Source of the DNA: Sulfurovaceae bacterium
GTDB lineage: Bacteria; Campylobacterota; Campylobacteria; Campylobacterales; Sulfurovaceae
DNA: 50,752 nucleotides
Reading direction: 5' to 3'
Assembly (NCBI GenBank): GCA_028715055.1
Contig: JAQTLE010000003.1
Span: 323,462-374,213 of the forward strand
The translations under genes and the position numbers were made by a program. Numbering within the stretch: position 1 is the stretch's first letter; each line of letters starts with the position of its first letter. The notes beneath the pieces are model-generated. The model saw only the letters and a list, made by a program, of their open reading frames with translations, was not told the origin of the DNA and did no database searches. Positions 35,096 to 43,326 of this stretch are shown piece by piece.

Positions 35096-35542
35096 TTATA
35101 ATATTTTACGGAACGGTACCATCGAAGATAAAGAAAAATGATTTTTTTTGTAAAACTTATGAGCTTTTATATTTATTCCGTCAGTTAGAAGTGTGATGCG
35201 TTTTAAACCTTGTGATCCAGCAAACTCAAGCGCATAATCCATCAGCATGGATCCGAAGCCTTTATTTTGATACTCATGATCGATTATCATATCTTCGAGT
35301 AATCCGACTTTTTCATTGAGGGCCGTAGAAAATGTATACAAAATCGTAACCATGCCAATGATTTTATCGGATACCTCAATGACTAATATATGTCCTAATT
35401 GCGGAGAATCAATAAGTGTTTTTAATGCATTTCCTTGTTTTTTTTGTTCATAAGAAAATTCTGCTTCTTGTTCAAAAAGAATCTTAAGTAAATCGCATAG
35501 CTCATAAATATCATCTAAAAGAGCTAGCCTTTGAGTGATCAA
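35096..35542 (-). CDS. GNAT-family N-acetyltransferase
   Basis: 148 residues with the whole GNAT pattern: VIEVSDKIIGMVTILY, VGLLEDMIIDHEYQNKGFGSMLM (acetyl-CoA loop YQNKGFGS) and RITLLTDGINIKAHKFYKKNHF. The substrate is unknown. The TTG start (35542) overlaps the clpX stop (TTGA) and has AAGGAAG ahead, so it is translated with clpX. Last gene of the nifA operon. Confidence 0.88.
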   Translation of the reverse strand: MITQRLALLDDIYELCDLLKILFEQEAEFSYEQKKQGNALKTLIDSPQLGHILVIEVSDKIIGMVTILYTFSTALNEKVGLLEDMIIDHEYQNKGFGSMLMDYALEFAGSQGLKRITLLTDGINIKAHKFYKKNHFSLSSMVPFRKIL

Positions 35543-36756
35543 TTGGCTTCCTTTTGAAGCTTATATTCCAGTTTGACAGCTTCTTTATTTTCGATAAATT
35601 CTTTAGTGATGATGCATTTTGAGATATTTGATTTTGATGGAAGATCAAATTGAAGCGGCAGCATGATTTTTTCTATAATTCCTCTTAGCCCTCTAGCCCC
35701 AACTTCTTTTTCTTCCGCAAGATTAGCAATATATTCAAGCGCGTCTTGTGTAAATTCCAAATCTATCCCATCAAGTTCAAAAAGAACCTCGTATTGTTTA
35801 ATAATTGCATTTTGTGGCTCTTGTAAAACTCTGATAAGGTCTTGTGCGCTTAATGCGTTCAGTTTTGCGATTACAGGAATTCGTCCTATAAATTCAGGTA
35901 TCATTCCAAATGCTATTAGATCTTTTGGCACAATATCTTTGGGTAATTGATCATTTTTTTCTTCTTTTAAAAAACCCATGGTATTTACGGTTTTTTTCTT
36001 TTGGTTTAAAACACCATTTTCTAAACCGACAAATGCTCCACCGCATATAAATAATACATGTGTTGTATCAAATATAATAGTTTCAGCTGATGAGTTTTTG
36101 CGTCCGCCTTTGATTGGTACATAAACTTCTGCGCCTTCTAGTATTTTTAGCAAACCTTGCTGCACCCCTTCGCCGGATACGTCACGCCCGCTTGTTGCGC
36201 TTTCGCTTTTATGTGCAATTTTGTCAATCTCGTCTATATAGACAATACCTTTTTGAGCTTTTTCTATATCATAATCAGCTGCAACCAATAACCTTGACAA
36301 GATTGATTCTACATCTTCTCCTACATATCCTGCTTCGGTTAATGCTGTCGCATCAGCTATCGCAAATGGAACATTCATGATTTTTGCCAAAGATTTTGCC
36401 AGTAATGTTTTACCGCTTCCTGTAGGGCCTATCAACAAAATATTACTTTTTTCTATCTCTATTTGTTTGATCTTTGGCTTATCGATTCGTTTATAATGAT
36501 TGTACAATGCTACTGCTAAGACTTTTTTGGCTTCCTCTTGCCCGATCACATACTTGTCAAGATGTATTTTTATATCATGAGGAAGTGCAAGACCTTTTTG
36601 AAATTCCTCTTTATGATTTTCTAGTTGGAATCTATGCCATTCTTCGTGACATGTATCTATACATTCATTACAAATGTGTGCATTTTCTGCACTAAAAATT
36701 TTTGTCACATTGTCTATGCTTTTGCCACAGAAATCACAAATTTTATCGCTTTTCAC
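35539..36756 (-). CDS. clpX: ATP-dependent unfoldase ClpX in the nif cluster
   Basis: 405 residues, a complete ClpX: zinc-binding domain [18 protein letters not shown], Walker [15 protein letters not shown], Walker [12 protein letters not shown], pore loop GYVGEDV, MGF in the place of the ClpP-binding IGF loop, and GARGLRG sensor 2. It delivers proteins to ClpP or remodels them. In Azotobacter a nif-linked ClpX2 controls NifB and NifEN levels (established). No clpP is in the window. The GTG start (36756) overlaps the SIR2-like stop by one base, with AAAGGATTATA ahead. Possibly a second, nif-specific copy. Confidence 0.93.
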   Translation of the reverse strand: MKSDKICDFCGKSIDNVTKIFSAENAHICNECIDTCHEEWHRFQLENHKEEFQKGLALPHDIKIHLDKYVIGQEEAKKVLAVALYNHYKRIDKPKIKQIEIEKSNILLIGPTGSGKTLLAKSLAKIMNVPFAIADATALTEAGYVGEDVESILSRLLVAADYDIEKAQKGIVYIDEIDKIAHKSESATSGRDVSGEGVQQGLLKILEGAEVYVPIKGGRKNSSAETIIFDTTHVLFICGGAFVGLENGVLNQKKKTVNTMGFLKEEKNDQLPKDIVPKDLIAFGMIPEFIGRIPVIAKLNALSAQDLIRVLQEPQNAIIKQYEVLFELDGIDLEFTQDALEYIANLAEEKEVGARGLRGIIEKIMLPLQFDLPSKSNISKCIITKEFIENKEAVKLEYKLQKEAN

Positions 36757-37577
36757 TATAATCCTTTGATAAAATCCTCTAATCCAAGTGCTACCTTAGA
36801 TAAATTATGAGTAGCGACAAATCGCTCTTCTTTTTTACTCAACAAATTTTTATCATCAACTATATAGCCGTCATTTAGTCCCAAAGTTAATTCATTGGCT
36901 ACCATCCGATATGTATCTTTGGAAAAATCAACACCCAAAAACAGATATGATCTTCCTTCCTTGTACCTTTTTAATAAAGGTGGCATTGCAAACCCGGCCA
37001 TAGCTTCTGTAAGCCAATCTACAAAATCGGCGTCACTGATAATAAAATTCTTTCGCGGCATAGTCGAACCTAGAGGTTTAAATAAGATCGGGATAGAAGT
37101 GTTTAAATCTTCTTTGTAGATTTCATTATAGTTTTTTGTATTTACGTCATATTTATAGATGATGAATCTATCCTGGCTGCCCATGATCCTAGAAATTCCA
37201 ACTATCATGAAATGTTCTACATCTTCATATATTTTACAAGCGCTATCATCAAGATTGGTATCTATCATATATTTTGGTTGCACAGTTTTTAGATATTGAT
37301 ATATAGGCGGAAGTTCATATTGTTTAGAGCTGTAGATATGGTTTGTCATTTCAACTATAAATTCTCTGCCTTTTCGTTGCTCCAAGCTCATTGCTACTCT
37401 TGTATATTCATACATTAATCTTGTGCTCATAGGTCGATTATCATTAAGGGCGAGTGACATGCTGTCACTATCAAACGGCAATATGCTTCCATCGGATGCG
37501 ATCGCACCTTTAAATACTCCCATACCTAAAAACGGTATCAAAGTACCATTTACTAACGTTTCTTTAATTTTATCCAT
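36756..37577 (-). CDS. SIR2-like domain protein in the nifA operon
   Basis: 273 residues. The order of SIR2_2-type motifs is visible: LIPFLGMGVFKG (for the GAGxS nucleotide loop), KYMIDTNLDDSACKIYE (for TTNxDxxxE), ILFKPLGST (where HG is usual), FIISDADFVDWLTEAM and RSYLFLGVDFSKDTYRMV. The catalytic His-Gly pair is replaced by Leu-Gly, so deacylase activity is doubtful; NAD or ADP-ribose binding is still possible. The ATG 37577 has AGGAG 9 bases before; the frame continues to a TTG at 37586. Overlaps the Tpx-like gene by 8 bases. Confidence 0.7.
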   Translation of the reverse strand: MDKIKETLVNGTLIPFLGMGVFKGAIASDGSILPFDSDSMSLALNDNRPMSTRLMYEYTRVAMSLEQRKGREFIVEMTNHIYSSKQYELPPIYQYLKTVQPKYMIDTNLDDSACKIYEDVEHFMIVGISRIMGSQDRFIIYKYDVNTKNYNEIYKEDLNTSIPILFKPLGSTMPRKNFIISDADFVDWLTEAMAGFAMPPLLKRYKEGRSYLFLGVDFSKDTYRMVANELTLGLNDGYIVDDKNLLSKKEERFVATHNLSKVALGLEDFIKGL

Positions 37578-38103
37578 GACATCCAACTCCTGTATATATA
37601 GAAAATGCTTTATTAAGTGCGATATGCAGCTTTTCTAAATTTATTCCATCTGACATGTCAGATGGAATATCGACATAAAAAACAGCACCATCTTTGCTGA
37701 TCAAAAAAAGAGATTTACAAAGAAGATCAGTTAAGCTGCCTTCTATTATTTTTGTTCCATACCATGTACCAAATTCATCATAAGTATCATATGCCACCTG
37801 CAGGGCTTTTAAATGTTTTTGCAGCTTTTCAGCCCTTTGCCATGGTTTATTTATAATAAGATAACTTTGAATAGGAACCTGCGATTGACCTAGAAGTTCA
37901 TCTATTTGCATGATCTCATTTTTAAATTCCAAATTAGGAACTGAAAACAAAATAGTCATATTAATATTTTTTGAACTTCTTTGGATTGTAAACTTATTGG
38001 CATTTGGAGTGCTTATTGCAATGTTTCTTGCCATATATCCTTCTTCCATAGCATCGTCTATTAGGGTTAATACTTCATCATGATAAGTTATTTTGTTAGA
38101 CAT
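37570..38103 (-). CDS. Thiol-peroxidase (Tpx)-like fold protein lacking the catalytic cysteines
   Basis: 177 residues. The Tpx pattern can be followed: ILFSVPNLEFKNEIMQIDELL (Tpx: VPSLDTxVCDxQTRRFNEE), PIQSYLIINKPWQRAEKLQK (Tpx: resolving-cysteine helix), DEFGTWYGTKIIEGSLTDLL and KSLFLISKDGAVFYVDIP. Neither the peroxidatic nor the resolving cysteine is kept. Remaining cysteines are in DLLCKSL and the C-terminal GVGCHG. It is therefore not expected to be a classical peroxidase. An AAAAGGAGCAATAAA site precedes the ATG. Directly follows nifA by 13 bases. Confidence 0.7.
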   Translation of the reverse strand: MSNKITYHDEVLTLIDDAMEEGYMARNIAISTPNANKFTIQRSSKNINMTILFSVPNLEFKNEIMQIDELLGQSQVPIQSYLIINKPWQRAEKLQKHLKALQVAYDTYDEFGTWYGTKIIEGSLTDLLCKSLFLISKDGAVFYVDIPSDMSDGINLEKLHIALNKAFSIYTGVGCHG

Positions 38104-38116
38104 TTTATTGCTCCTT

Positions 38117-39472
38117 TTATTTTTTGGATGCTAAAGCAGGTAAAAGCAGCTGCATTTCTTCAGCGCTAATTCCATCGTCACTGCCCATTAGAACTATTCT
38201 TTCGATTGTGTTTTCGAGTTCTCTGATATTGCCAGGCCACTTATATGACATGAGTTCGTTCATCGCTTCTTCGGTTATGACTATCTTTTTTTTGTGATTT
38301 TTCATTGAACGCTCCAAAAAGAAATTAACCAAAAGCTTTATATCTTCCCCTCTTTCTCTAAGAGGCGGCATATCTATCGGTATTACGTTTAGTCGGTAGT
38401 AGAGATCCTCGCGAAATTTTCCTTCTTTGACCATTTCTTCAAGATTTCGATTTGTTGCGGCTATCAATCTCACATTAACTTTAATAGTTTTACTACCTCC
38501 TATACGTTCAAATTCTCTCTCTTGAAGAACTCTTAAAAGTTTGACTTGTGCAGAAGCGGAAATATCTCCGATTTCATCTAGAAATAGCGTACCTCCATGT
38601 GCCAGCTCAAAACGTCCTTTACGCATTTCTTTTGCATCCGTAAAAGCACCTTTTTCATGTCCAAATAGTTCACTCTCTATTAAGCTATCAGCAATTGCGG
38701 CACAATTTATTTTTACGAACGGTTCATCTGCTCTCTTGCTTCGTTTATGAATCGCAGCAGCGACAAGTTCTTTGCCTGTACCGGTCTCTCCTCGCACAAG
38801 TACTGTTACATCACTTTGCGCTATGCGATTAATAATCTTATATATGATTTGCATTTGTGTGCTATCGCCGATAATATCTCCAAAATTATGTACTTTAGAA
38901 TCCCATTCCATTTTGTAGTACTGTTTTAGGTCTTGGAGATGTTCTTTTTCTTGCGACAAAATATATTGTGCATGTAAAAAATGACCCAAAAGCGAACCTA
39001 TAATAGAAAGAATTTTGACTGTCTCATCAAAATCAATCTCAGTAGATTTAGTCAAATTAGCTGCCAACACCCCCCATACTTTATTTTCTACAAGCATAGG
39101 TACTGCAATGTATGAGATAGTTTCAGCATTTCTATTCCCGGATTTGTTTAAAAATAATGTATCGTTATGAATATTTGCAATTACTATAGGTTCTTTGTTT
39201 TTGGCTGCTAATCCTGTAGCCCCTTCTCCTATATGATATTCTGACATTGCTTGCTGATATTTATTGAAGCCATTGGCTATATATATGTGCAGTTTCTCAT
39301 CAGATTCAAGTCTATAAATAGCGCAATTTTCAAGTTGCAACGATTCTTTGAGGGCGGCTAGCGAGCGCTCGGCTGATTTAACTGCATCACGGGAGTCTGA
39401 GATATTCATAGCAATATCATAAAGTACGGATAACTCACGATTGCTTAGACAAGTTTTGCAGTTTGGCAGCAT
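38117..39472 (-). CDS. nifA: NifA-like sigma-54 activator without DNA-binding domain
   Basis: 451 residues. An N-terminal CxxC ([14 protein letters not shown]), a GAF domain at about 15-170, and a complete AAA+ activator domain from about 200: [15 protein letters not shown] (Walker A), [15 protein letters not shown] (GAFTGA-type sigma-54 loop), [13 protein letters not shown] (Walker B), and [16 protein letters not shown]. The protein stops 20-odd residues later ([17 protein letters not shown]) with no C-terminal Fis-type helix-turn-helix. GAF plus AAA+ and its nif location make NifA the best name. The start has an AAAAAGGAAG site. First gene of a five-gene operon. Confidence 0.88.
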   Translation of the reverse strand: MLPNCKTCLSNRELSVLYDIAMNISDSRDAVKSAERSLAALKESLQLENCAIYRLESDEKLHIYIANGFNKYQQAMSEYHIGEGATGLAAKNKEPIVIANIHNDTLFLNKSGNRNAETISYIAVPMLVENKVWGVLAANLTKSTEIDFDETVKILSIIGSLLGHFLHAQYILSQEKEHLQDLKQYYKMEWDSKVHNFGDIIGDSTQMQIIYKIINRIAQSDVTVLVRGETGTGKELVAAAIHKRSKRADEPFVKINCAAIADSLIESELFGHEKGAFTDAKEMRKGRFELAHGGTLFLDEIGDISASAQVKLLRVLQEREFERIGGSKTIKVNVRLIAATNRNLEEMVKEGKFREDLYYRLNVIPIDMPPLRERGEDIKLLVNFFLERSMKNHKKKIVITEEAMNELMSYKWPGNIRELENTIERIVLMGSDDGISAEEMQLLLPALASKK

Positions 39473-39503
39473 ATACTTCCTTTTTATAATTTAATATGAT
39501 TAT

Positions 39504-39509
39504 ATTATA
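39504..39509 (-). promoter_or_regulatory. -10 box (TATAAT) of the nifA operon
   Basis: TATAAT on the minus strand 31 bases before the nifA ATG, in an AT-rich stretch without a GG-N10-GC site in the sense of nifA. It suggests that the activator operon is read by the housekeeping sigma factor. Confidence 0.45.
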
Positions 39510-39555
39510 AGATTATTGTTGGTATAAATATTTGCATTTTATGTCTATTTTTTCA

Positions 39556-39765
39556 TCAATCCTCTATTTTTTTACATACAGCCTCTTTTGGGAGCTGTTT
39601 TATGCCAGGCTCGATCCACCAAAGCTCACCATTGCTTAATCGTACCTCTCCTCCCCATTTTTTATCTTGATCAAATTCGATCTCTTCTATTATCTCTTCC
39701 ATATCTTTTTTTGCGATATAAAAATATATTTTGTCCTCTTTTTCTCTTATCATAACTTTTGCCAT
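39556..39765 (-). CDS. nifT: NifT/FixU family protein
   Basis: 69 residues: AKVMIREKEDKIYFYIAKKDMEE, KKWGGEVRLSNGELWWIEP and LPKEAVCKKIE match NifT, a small beta protein of unknown role usually located after nifK. Here it is instead the last gene of the aldo/keto reductase-flavoprotein operon. An AAAAGGAGAAGAG site precedes the ATG. The 83 bases to nifA hold the nifA promoter. Confidence 0.88.
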   Translation of the reverse strand: MAKVMIREKEDKIYFYIAKKDMEEIIEEIEFDQDKKWGGEVRLSNGELWWIEPGIKQLPKEAVCKKIED

Positions 39766-39777
39766 CTCTTCTCCTTT

Positions 39778-41421
39778 TTAATTATTTGAAAACCATTTTC
39801 TGATTTTGTATAAGAGCTGATTTTCTTTGAACCAAACCCTTAGTTGACCTTTGCTTAATTCTTTTACCATTATATTTTGTTGTTCGTTGTCATTACTTTG
39901 CGGGAAATCCTTGCGATAGTGAGAGCCTCGACTCTCATGTCGTTTCAGCGCCGACAATATTACCGCTTCGGCAATTTCTAGTGCATTTCGCAGTTCAAGT
40001 ATGGCGATGAGTTCTACGTTATTTGTTCTTTCTTTGTTGACGCAGTGCAGTGTTGGCACTTCGCTTCTAAGGTAGCTTATGTAATCGTATGCTTTGATCA
40101 AGCCTTGTTCATCTCTTTGAATCCCGACATTATCAAACATAACTTTGCCTAAACTTATACGCATAGCATTAAAGTTTTTGGTCGTATCTGAGCTAAAAAT
40201 ATGATCAACTAATTTAATATCTTTTATTACATTGCGGTAATCTATAGGTAAAAAATCTTTTGTTTTGGAATGTGCCAAGGCTTTTTGCCCGGCCATTTCC
40301 CCAAAGACCATCCCCTCAAGCAAAGAATTTCCTCCTAGTCTATTGGCTCCGTGTACGCCGTTAGATGCACATTCTCCACAAGCAAACAATCCTTCTATAT
40401 CGGTTTTGACCATATAGGTTTCAATCCCGCCCATAGTATAGTGAGCGACTGGCTTTATGGGCAGCAGTTCTTGACTTATATCAATACCGGCTTGCATGTA
40501 AGCTGTTTTATACAGTGCCGGAAGTTTGGTTTCTATAATCTCTTTAGGCAAGTGTCTTAGATCCAAAAATACTTCTTTGCCGTTTTCTATCTGATTCATT
40601 ATGGATCTAGCGACTATATCTCTAGCACCAAGTTCATCTACAAATCTTTTTCCATCGCCATTAATAAGATATCCTCCTTCACCTCTGGCTGCTTCGCTTA
40701 CTAAATAATTTGTTTTTACAAAACCTGTTGGATGAAATTGTACGAACTCCATGTCTTTTAAATGCAATCCCATTCTTAAACCAATAGCCAATAGGTCGCC
40801 AGTGTAGTCTTGTGCATTTGTACTGTATCCTCTATAGATCCCTGCATATCCTCCACCTGCTAAAATAACTGATTTTGCAGGATAAACAATTACTGAAGAA
40901 TCAGATCTTCTGAGCGCGACAATACCGCTTATTTTGTGATCAAGTGTTGTTAGATTCATTGCAAAATTATTTACTAAAAACTTTATGCCTTTATCGTTTG
41001 CATTTTTTATCAAAACTTGAGTAATTTCTGCACCCGTTTTGTCACCGATAAAACATGTTCTTTTACTACGCCCACCGCCAAAACTTCTTTGTAATATATT
41101 CCCATGCTCATCGCGATCAAATTTTACGCCCATATTGACTAGTTTTTCTATCATCTTAGGTGCACGATAACACATATATGAGATAGTTTTTTTATCGCCA
41201 AGACCATAAGCTCCTATGAGCGTATCATTAATATGTTGTTCAATCGCTACAGAATCATCAGCATCCAATACCGCATTTATGCCCCCACTCGCAAGTGCAC
41301 TATTTGATTTAAAGATATTTCCTTTCGTCATTACCGCAACTCTATTATTATCAGTTTTGGCTTCAATGGCTGCCATAAGCCCGGCTATTCCGCCTCCGAT
41401 TACGATCACATCATACATCAT
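39778..41421 (-). CDS. FAD flavoprotein of the fumarate reductase / L-aspartate oxidase family
   Basis: 547 residues. FAD Rossmann motif DVIVIGGGIAGLMAAIEA, substrate-site segments MEFVQFHPTGF, RGEGGYLINGDGKRF, ARDIVARSI, VAHYTMGGIETY and GANRLGGNSLLEGMVFG are all present, so it could dehydrogenate or reduce a dicarboxylate. It lacks partner iron-sulfur subunits nearby, which speaks for a soluble NadB-like or stand-alone enzyme. The start overlaps the aldo/keto reductase stop by 4 bases. Control by the sigma-54 promoter at 42650 links it to nitrogen fixation; the substrate is unknown. Confidence 0.82.
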   Translation of the reverse strand: MMYDVIVIGGGIAGLMAAIEAKTDNNRVAVMTKGNIFKSNSALASGGINAVLDADDSVAIEQHINDTLIGAYGLGDKKTISYMCYRAPKMIEKLVNMGVKFDRDEHGNILQRSFGGGRSKRTCFIGDKTGAEITQVLIKNANDKGIKFLVNNFAMNLTTLDHKISGIVALRRSDSSVIVYPAKSVILAGGGYAGIYRGYSTNAQDYTGDLLAIGLRMGLHLKDMEFVQFHPTGFVKTNYLVSEAARGEGGYLINGDGKRFVDELGARDIVARSIMNQIENGKEVFLDLRHLPKEIIETKLPALYKTAYMQAGIDISQELLPIKPVAHYTMGGIETYMVKTDIEGLFACGECASNGVHGANRLGGNSLLEGMVFGEMAGQKALAHSKTKDFLPIDYRNVIKDIKLVDHIFSSDTTKNFNAMRISLGKVMFDNVGIQRDEQGLIKAYDYISYLRSEVPTLHCVNKERTNNVELIAILELRNALEIAEAVILSALKRHESRGSHYRKDFPQSNDNEQQNIMVKELSKGQLRVWFKENQLLYKIRKWFSNN

Positions 41422-42524
41422 CTTGGCAACCTGTATAGCAGATCATATTTACTGTTTTTTGCAGGACTAATGGTTGCAATTTTGCAATTTTGCTCCACAT
41501 GATCTTGCCACCTTGTACTAAAGAGAGAACTAACTATCCCAGGCGTGGATCTTACGAACTGGAGAGCTAGCTGGATATCGTTTTCTAGTGTCATGCTTTC
41601 ATCAAGCACAACGCCGATTTCAGCAGCAAAAGACTTTTTAAACAGATGCATTTGAAGCAATGATGAAGATGTTATAACTCCGATACCTAAACGATGAGCT
41701 GCTTGAATCAAGGTGCATTTATCGCCATTTATACTTTGGGTTTCTTGAGTATAGATATTTGTTTTTGCTAAATTGAATGGCGTTTGGATATAGGCAAAGC
41801 GGTGATTTTGGCCACCAACCTCTCTGGCAATAGAAACTAGCTTCTCTAAACTTATATGTTCTATTGTATCAGTGATAAAGGCATTCCATACTGCTACACC
41901 GTAATTTGCAAAGAGTCCTTCATCAGCCAATGTTTCAAATCGTTCGAAGATACTATAAATATTTTTATAAAATGTATCTTGTCCTAATCGAATGAGATGC
42001 ATTTCTGGATTGTGCAAATAATATATATCGAGTTTGTCTATGCCTAGGTTAGCAAGGCTTCTTTTGCACGACCATTCCAAAAAATCCGGTGTCATACAAT
42101 GCTGATCCAGCTCAATATCGTCTTTTGTTGCGAGACCAGAAGATATTATATGCTCATCGATCCATGCATACGGGTTGGAAGGGAATGGAAAATCAAGTGG
42201 AATAAATCCGCCTTTTGAGGCAATGATCAGAGATTTTCTATCAACCTTATTTGATAGAGATGCCAGGACTTTTCCTATCTCTTTTTCACTTTGACCGTAA
42301 CGATAATTGCTTGCAGTATCTATATGGTTTATTCCGTTTAAAATAGCTTTGCTTAAAGGTTCTTCAAATGAAAATAGATAATTTTCTTCTTTATACGGTT
42401 CTGGCCTAAAAGTTCCTAATCCTAATTTAGAAAAAAGCAAATTACGATGTTGGGCATAAAAACCTTTATATTGTGAAAACCCTTTGGCGTATTTCAAAGT
42501 TTTTTCATGTGTAGCACTACTCAT
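41418..42524 (-). CDS. Aldo/keto reductase
   Basis: About 368 residues of the TIM-barrel aldo/keto reductase superfamily: LGLGTFRPEPYKEENY, NGINHIDTASNYRYGQSEKEIGKVLAS with the catalytic Asp and Tyr, SLIIASKGG (lysine), and KLDIYYLHNPEMHL (His position). A C-terminal LALQFVRSTPGIVSSLFSTR fits the cofactor phosphate site. Substrate unknown. The start may be ATG 42524 (GAGATTATTT ahead) or ATG 42536. It overlaps the end of a 33-residue ORF and is followed with 4-base overlap by the flavoprotein. Confidence 0.85.
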   Translation of the reverse strand: MSSATHEKTLKYAKGFSQYKGFYAQHRNLLFSKLGLGTFRPEPYKEENYLFSFEEPLSKAILNGINHIDTASNYRYGQSEKEIGKVLASLSNKVDRKSLIIASKGGFIPLDFPFPSNPYAWIDEHIISSGLATKDDIELDQHCMTPDFLEWSCKRSLANLGIDKLDIYYLHNPEMHLIRLGQDTFYKNIYSIFERFETLADEGLFANYGVAVWNAFITDTIEHISLEKLVSIAREVGGQNHRFAYIQTPFNLAKTNIYTQETQSINGDKCTLIQAAHRLGIGVITSSSLLQMHLFKKSFAAEIGVVLDESMTLENDIQLALQFVRSTPGIVSSLFSTRWQDHVEQNCKIATISPAKNSKYDLLYRLPR

Positions 42525-42615
42525 AAATAATCTCATTTTTTGATGAAAGATAATAAAATAATCTTCCGATCAATAAAAAATAACTTAAGATAGCTCCGCA
42601 GATAACATCAATCAT
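42517..42615 (-). CDS. Small membrane protein, 32-33 aa, translationally coupled to aldo/keto reductase
   Basis: A short frame directly after a sigma-54 promoter: ATG at 42615 (or 42618) with AAAAAGGATT ahead, ending with TAG at 42517-42519 inside the aldo/keto reductase start region. The product begins MIDVICGAILSYFLLIGRLF and ends with a short polar tail, a plausible single membrane helix. Too small to match a family by eye. The ribosome site and the 8-base overlap support translation. Confidence 0.5.
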   Translation of the reverse strand: MIDVICGAILSYFLLIGRLFYYLSSKNEIIYE

Positions 42616-42649
42616 CATATAATCCTTTTTGGAAATATGTCAATTGATA

Positions 42650-42665
42650 TGCAAGAAGTATTCCA
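42650..42665 (-). promoter_or_regulatory. Sigma-54 promoter of the aldo/keto reductase-flavoprotein-nifT operon
   Basis: TGGAATACTTCTTGCA on the minus strand, GG-N10-GC, 32 bases before the small ORF start. It marks the right border of the nif regulon in this window. Confidence 0.8.
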
Positions 42666-42705
42666 CTAATAAGCTAAAACGATAAAATTATATATTAATA
42701 TCAGG

Positions 42706-43203
42706 TTATGACTTTTTTAATAGCTTCGGATAGACAAAAAAATCTATATTTCCTTTATGGTCTTTAATATCTTCCCACTTTTTGATATCAAACTTGATAG
42801 CTACGATACCAAGTGTCGGTATATTATCAATTTTTTCATCTGCTAACATGTTGGCTAGATCAGTAAGTGCAGGATTGTGATTTACAAGAAAGATGTTTTT
42901 GTTTTTGTTTTTTTGATCTGACAAGATATCCAATATAGTTTTAGGATCAGGCATATAAAGCTCATCCATGTATTTTATATCTTTATTGTATTTGATTTTT
43001 TTAGATATTTTTTTTGCTGTTTTTTTGGCGCGTAATGCCGGACTTGAAAGTATTAAATCAGGTTTGATCTTTTTTTTCAAAAGATAAGAACTCATCGATT
43101 TCAAATCTTTAGATCCTCGTTTGGTTAGACCTCGATCAAGGTCGGCTATGTTTTCTTTGCTCCAGTCTGATTTGGCATGTCTGATAAAATATATGGTTTT
43201 CAT
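42706..43203 (-). CDS. sixA: SixA-type histidine phosphatase
   Basis: 165 residues of the histidine phosphatase (RHG) superfamily: YFIRHAKSDWS with the phospho-accepting histidine, DRGLTKRGSKD, ILSSPALRAKKTA and the second histidine in FLVNHNPALTDL. SixA enzymes remove phosphate from histidines of phosphotransfer proteins; other phosphatase roles are possible. Lysine-rich. Divergent from ribA; not part of the nif regulon, as its promoter must lie at 43204-43326. Confidence 0.85.
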   Translation of the reverse strand: MKTIYFIRHAKSDWSKENIADLDRGLTKRGSKDLKSMSSYLLKKKIKPDLILSSPALRAKKTAKKISKKIKYNKDIKYMDELYMPDPKTILDILSDQKNKNKNIFLVNHNPALTDLANMLADEKIDNIPTLGIVAIKFDIKKWEDIKDHKGNIDFFVYPKLLKKS

Positions 43204-43313
43204 ATCATTGCTCCTGTGGTATTTATATTATTATAGCCAAAAATAGTGATCATATAATTATCAAAATATAAAATATTAAAACATAATTGTATTAAATTTT
43301 AACACCATTTGGA

Positions 43314-43319
43314 TATAAT
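43314..43319 (+). promoter_or_regulatory. -10 box (TATAAT) directly in front of ribA
   Basis: TATAAT ends 7 bases before the ribA ATG. Transcription would start at or within a base or two of the ATG; no Shine-Dalgarno is seen, so the message may be leaderless as suggested for alr. Confidence 0.45.
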
Positions 43320-43326
43320 CCTTTTC

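Noticed and set aside
38100-38120. A frameshift that hides a helix-turn-helix at the end of the nifA-like gene
   Set aside because: The stop is followed at once by a clean ribosome site and the ATG of the next gene 13 bases on, and no HTH-like sequence is readable in the other frames.
39521-39536. GG..GC pair (GGTATAAATATTTGC) as a sigma-54 promoter near nifA
   Set aside because: The spacing is 11 bases rather than 10 and it points away from nifA's coding sense; no + strand gene starts behind it.
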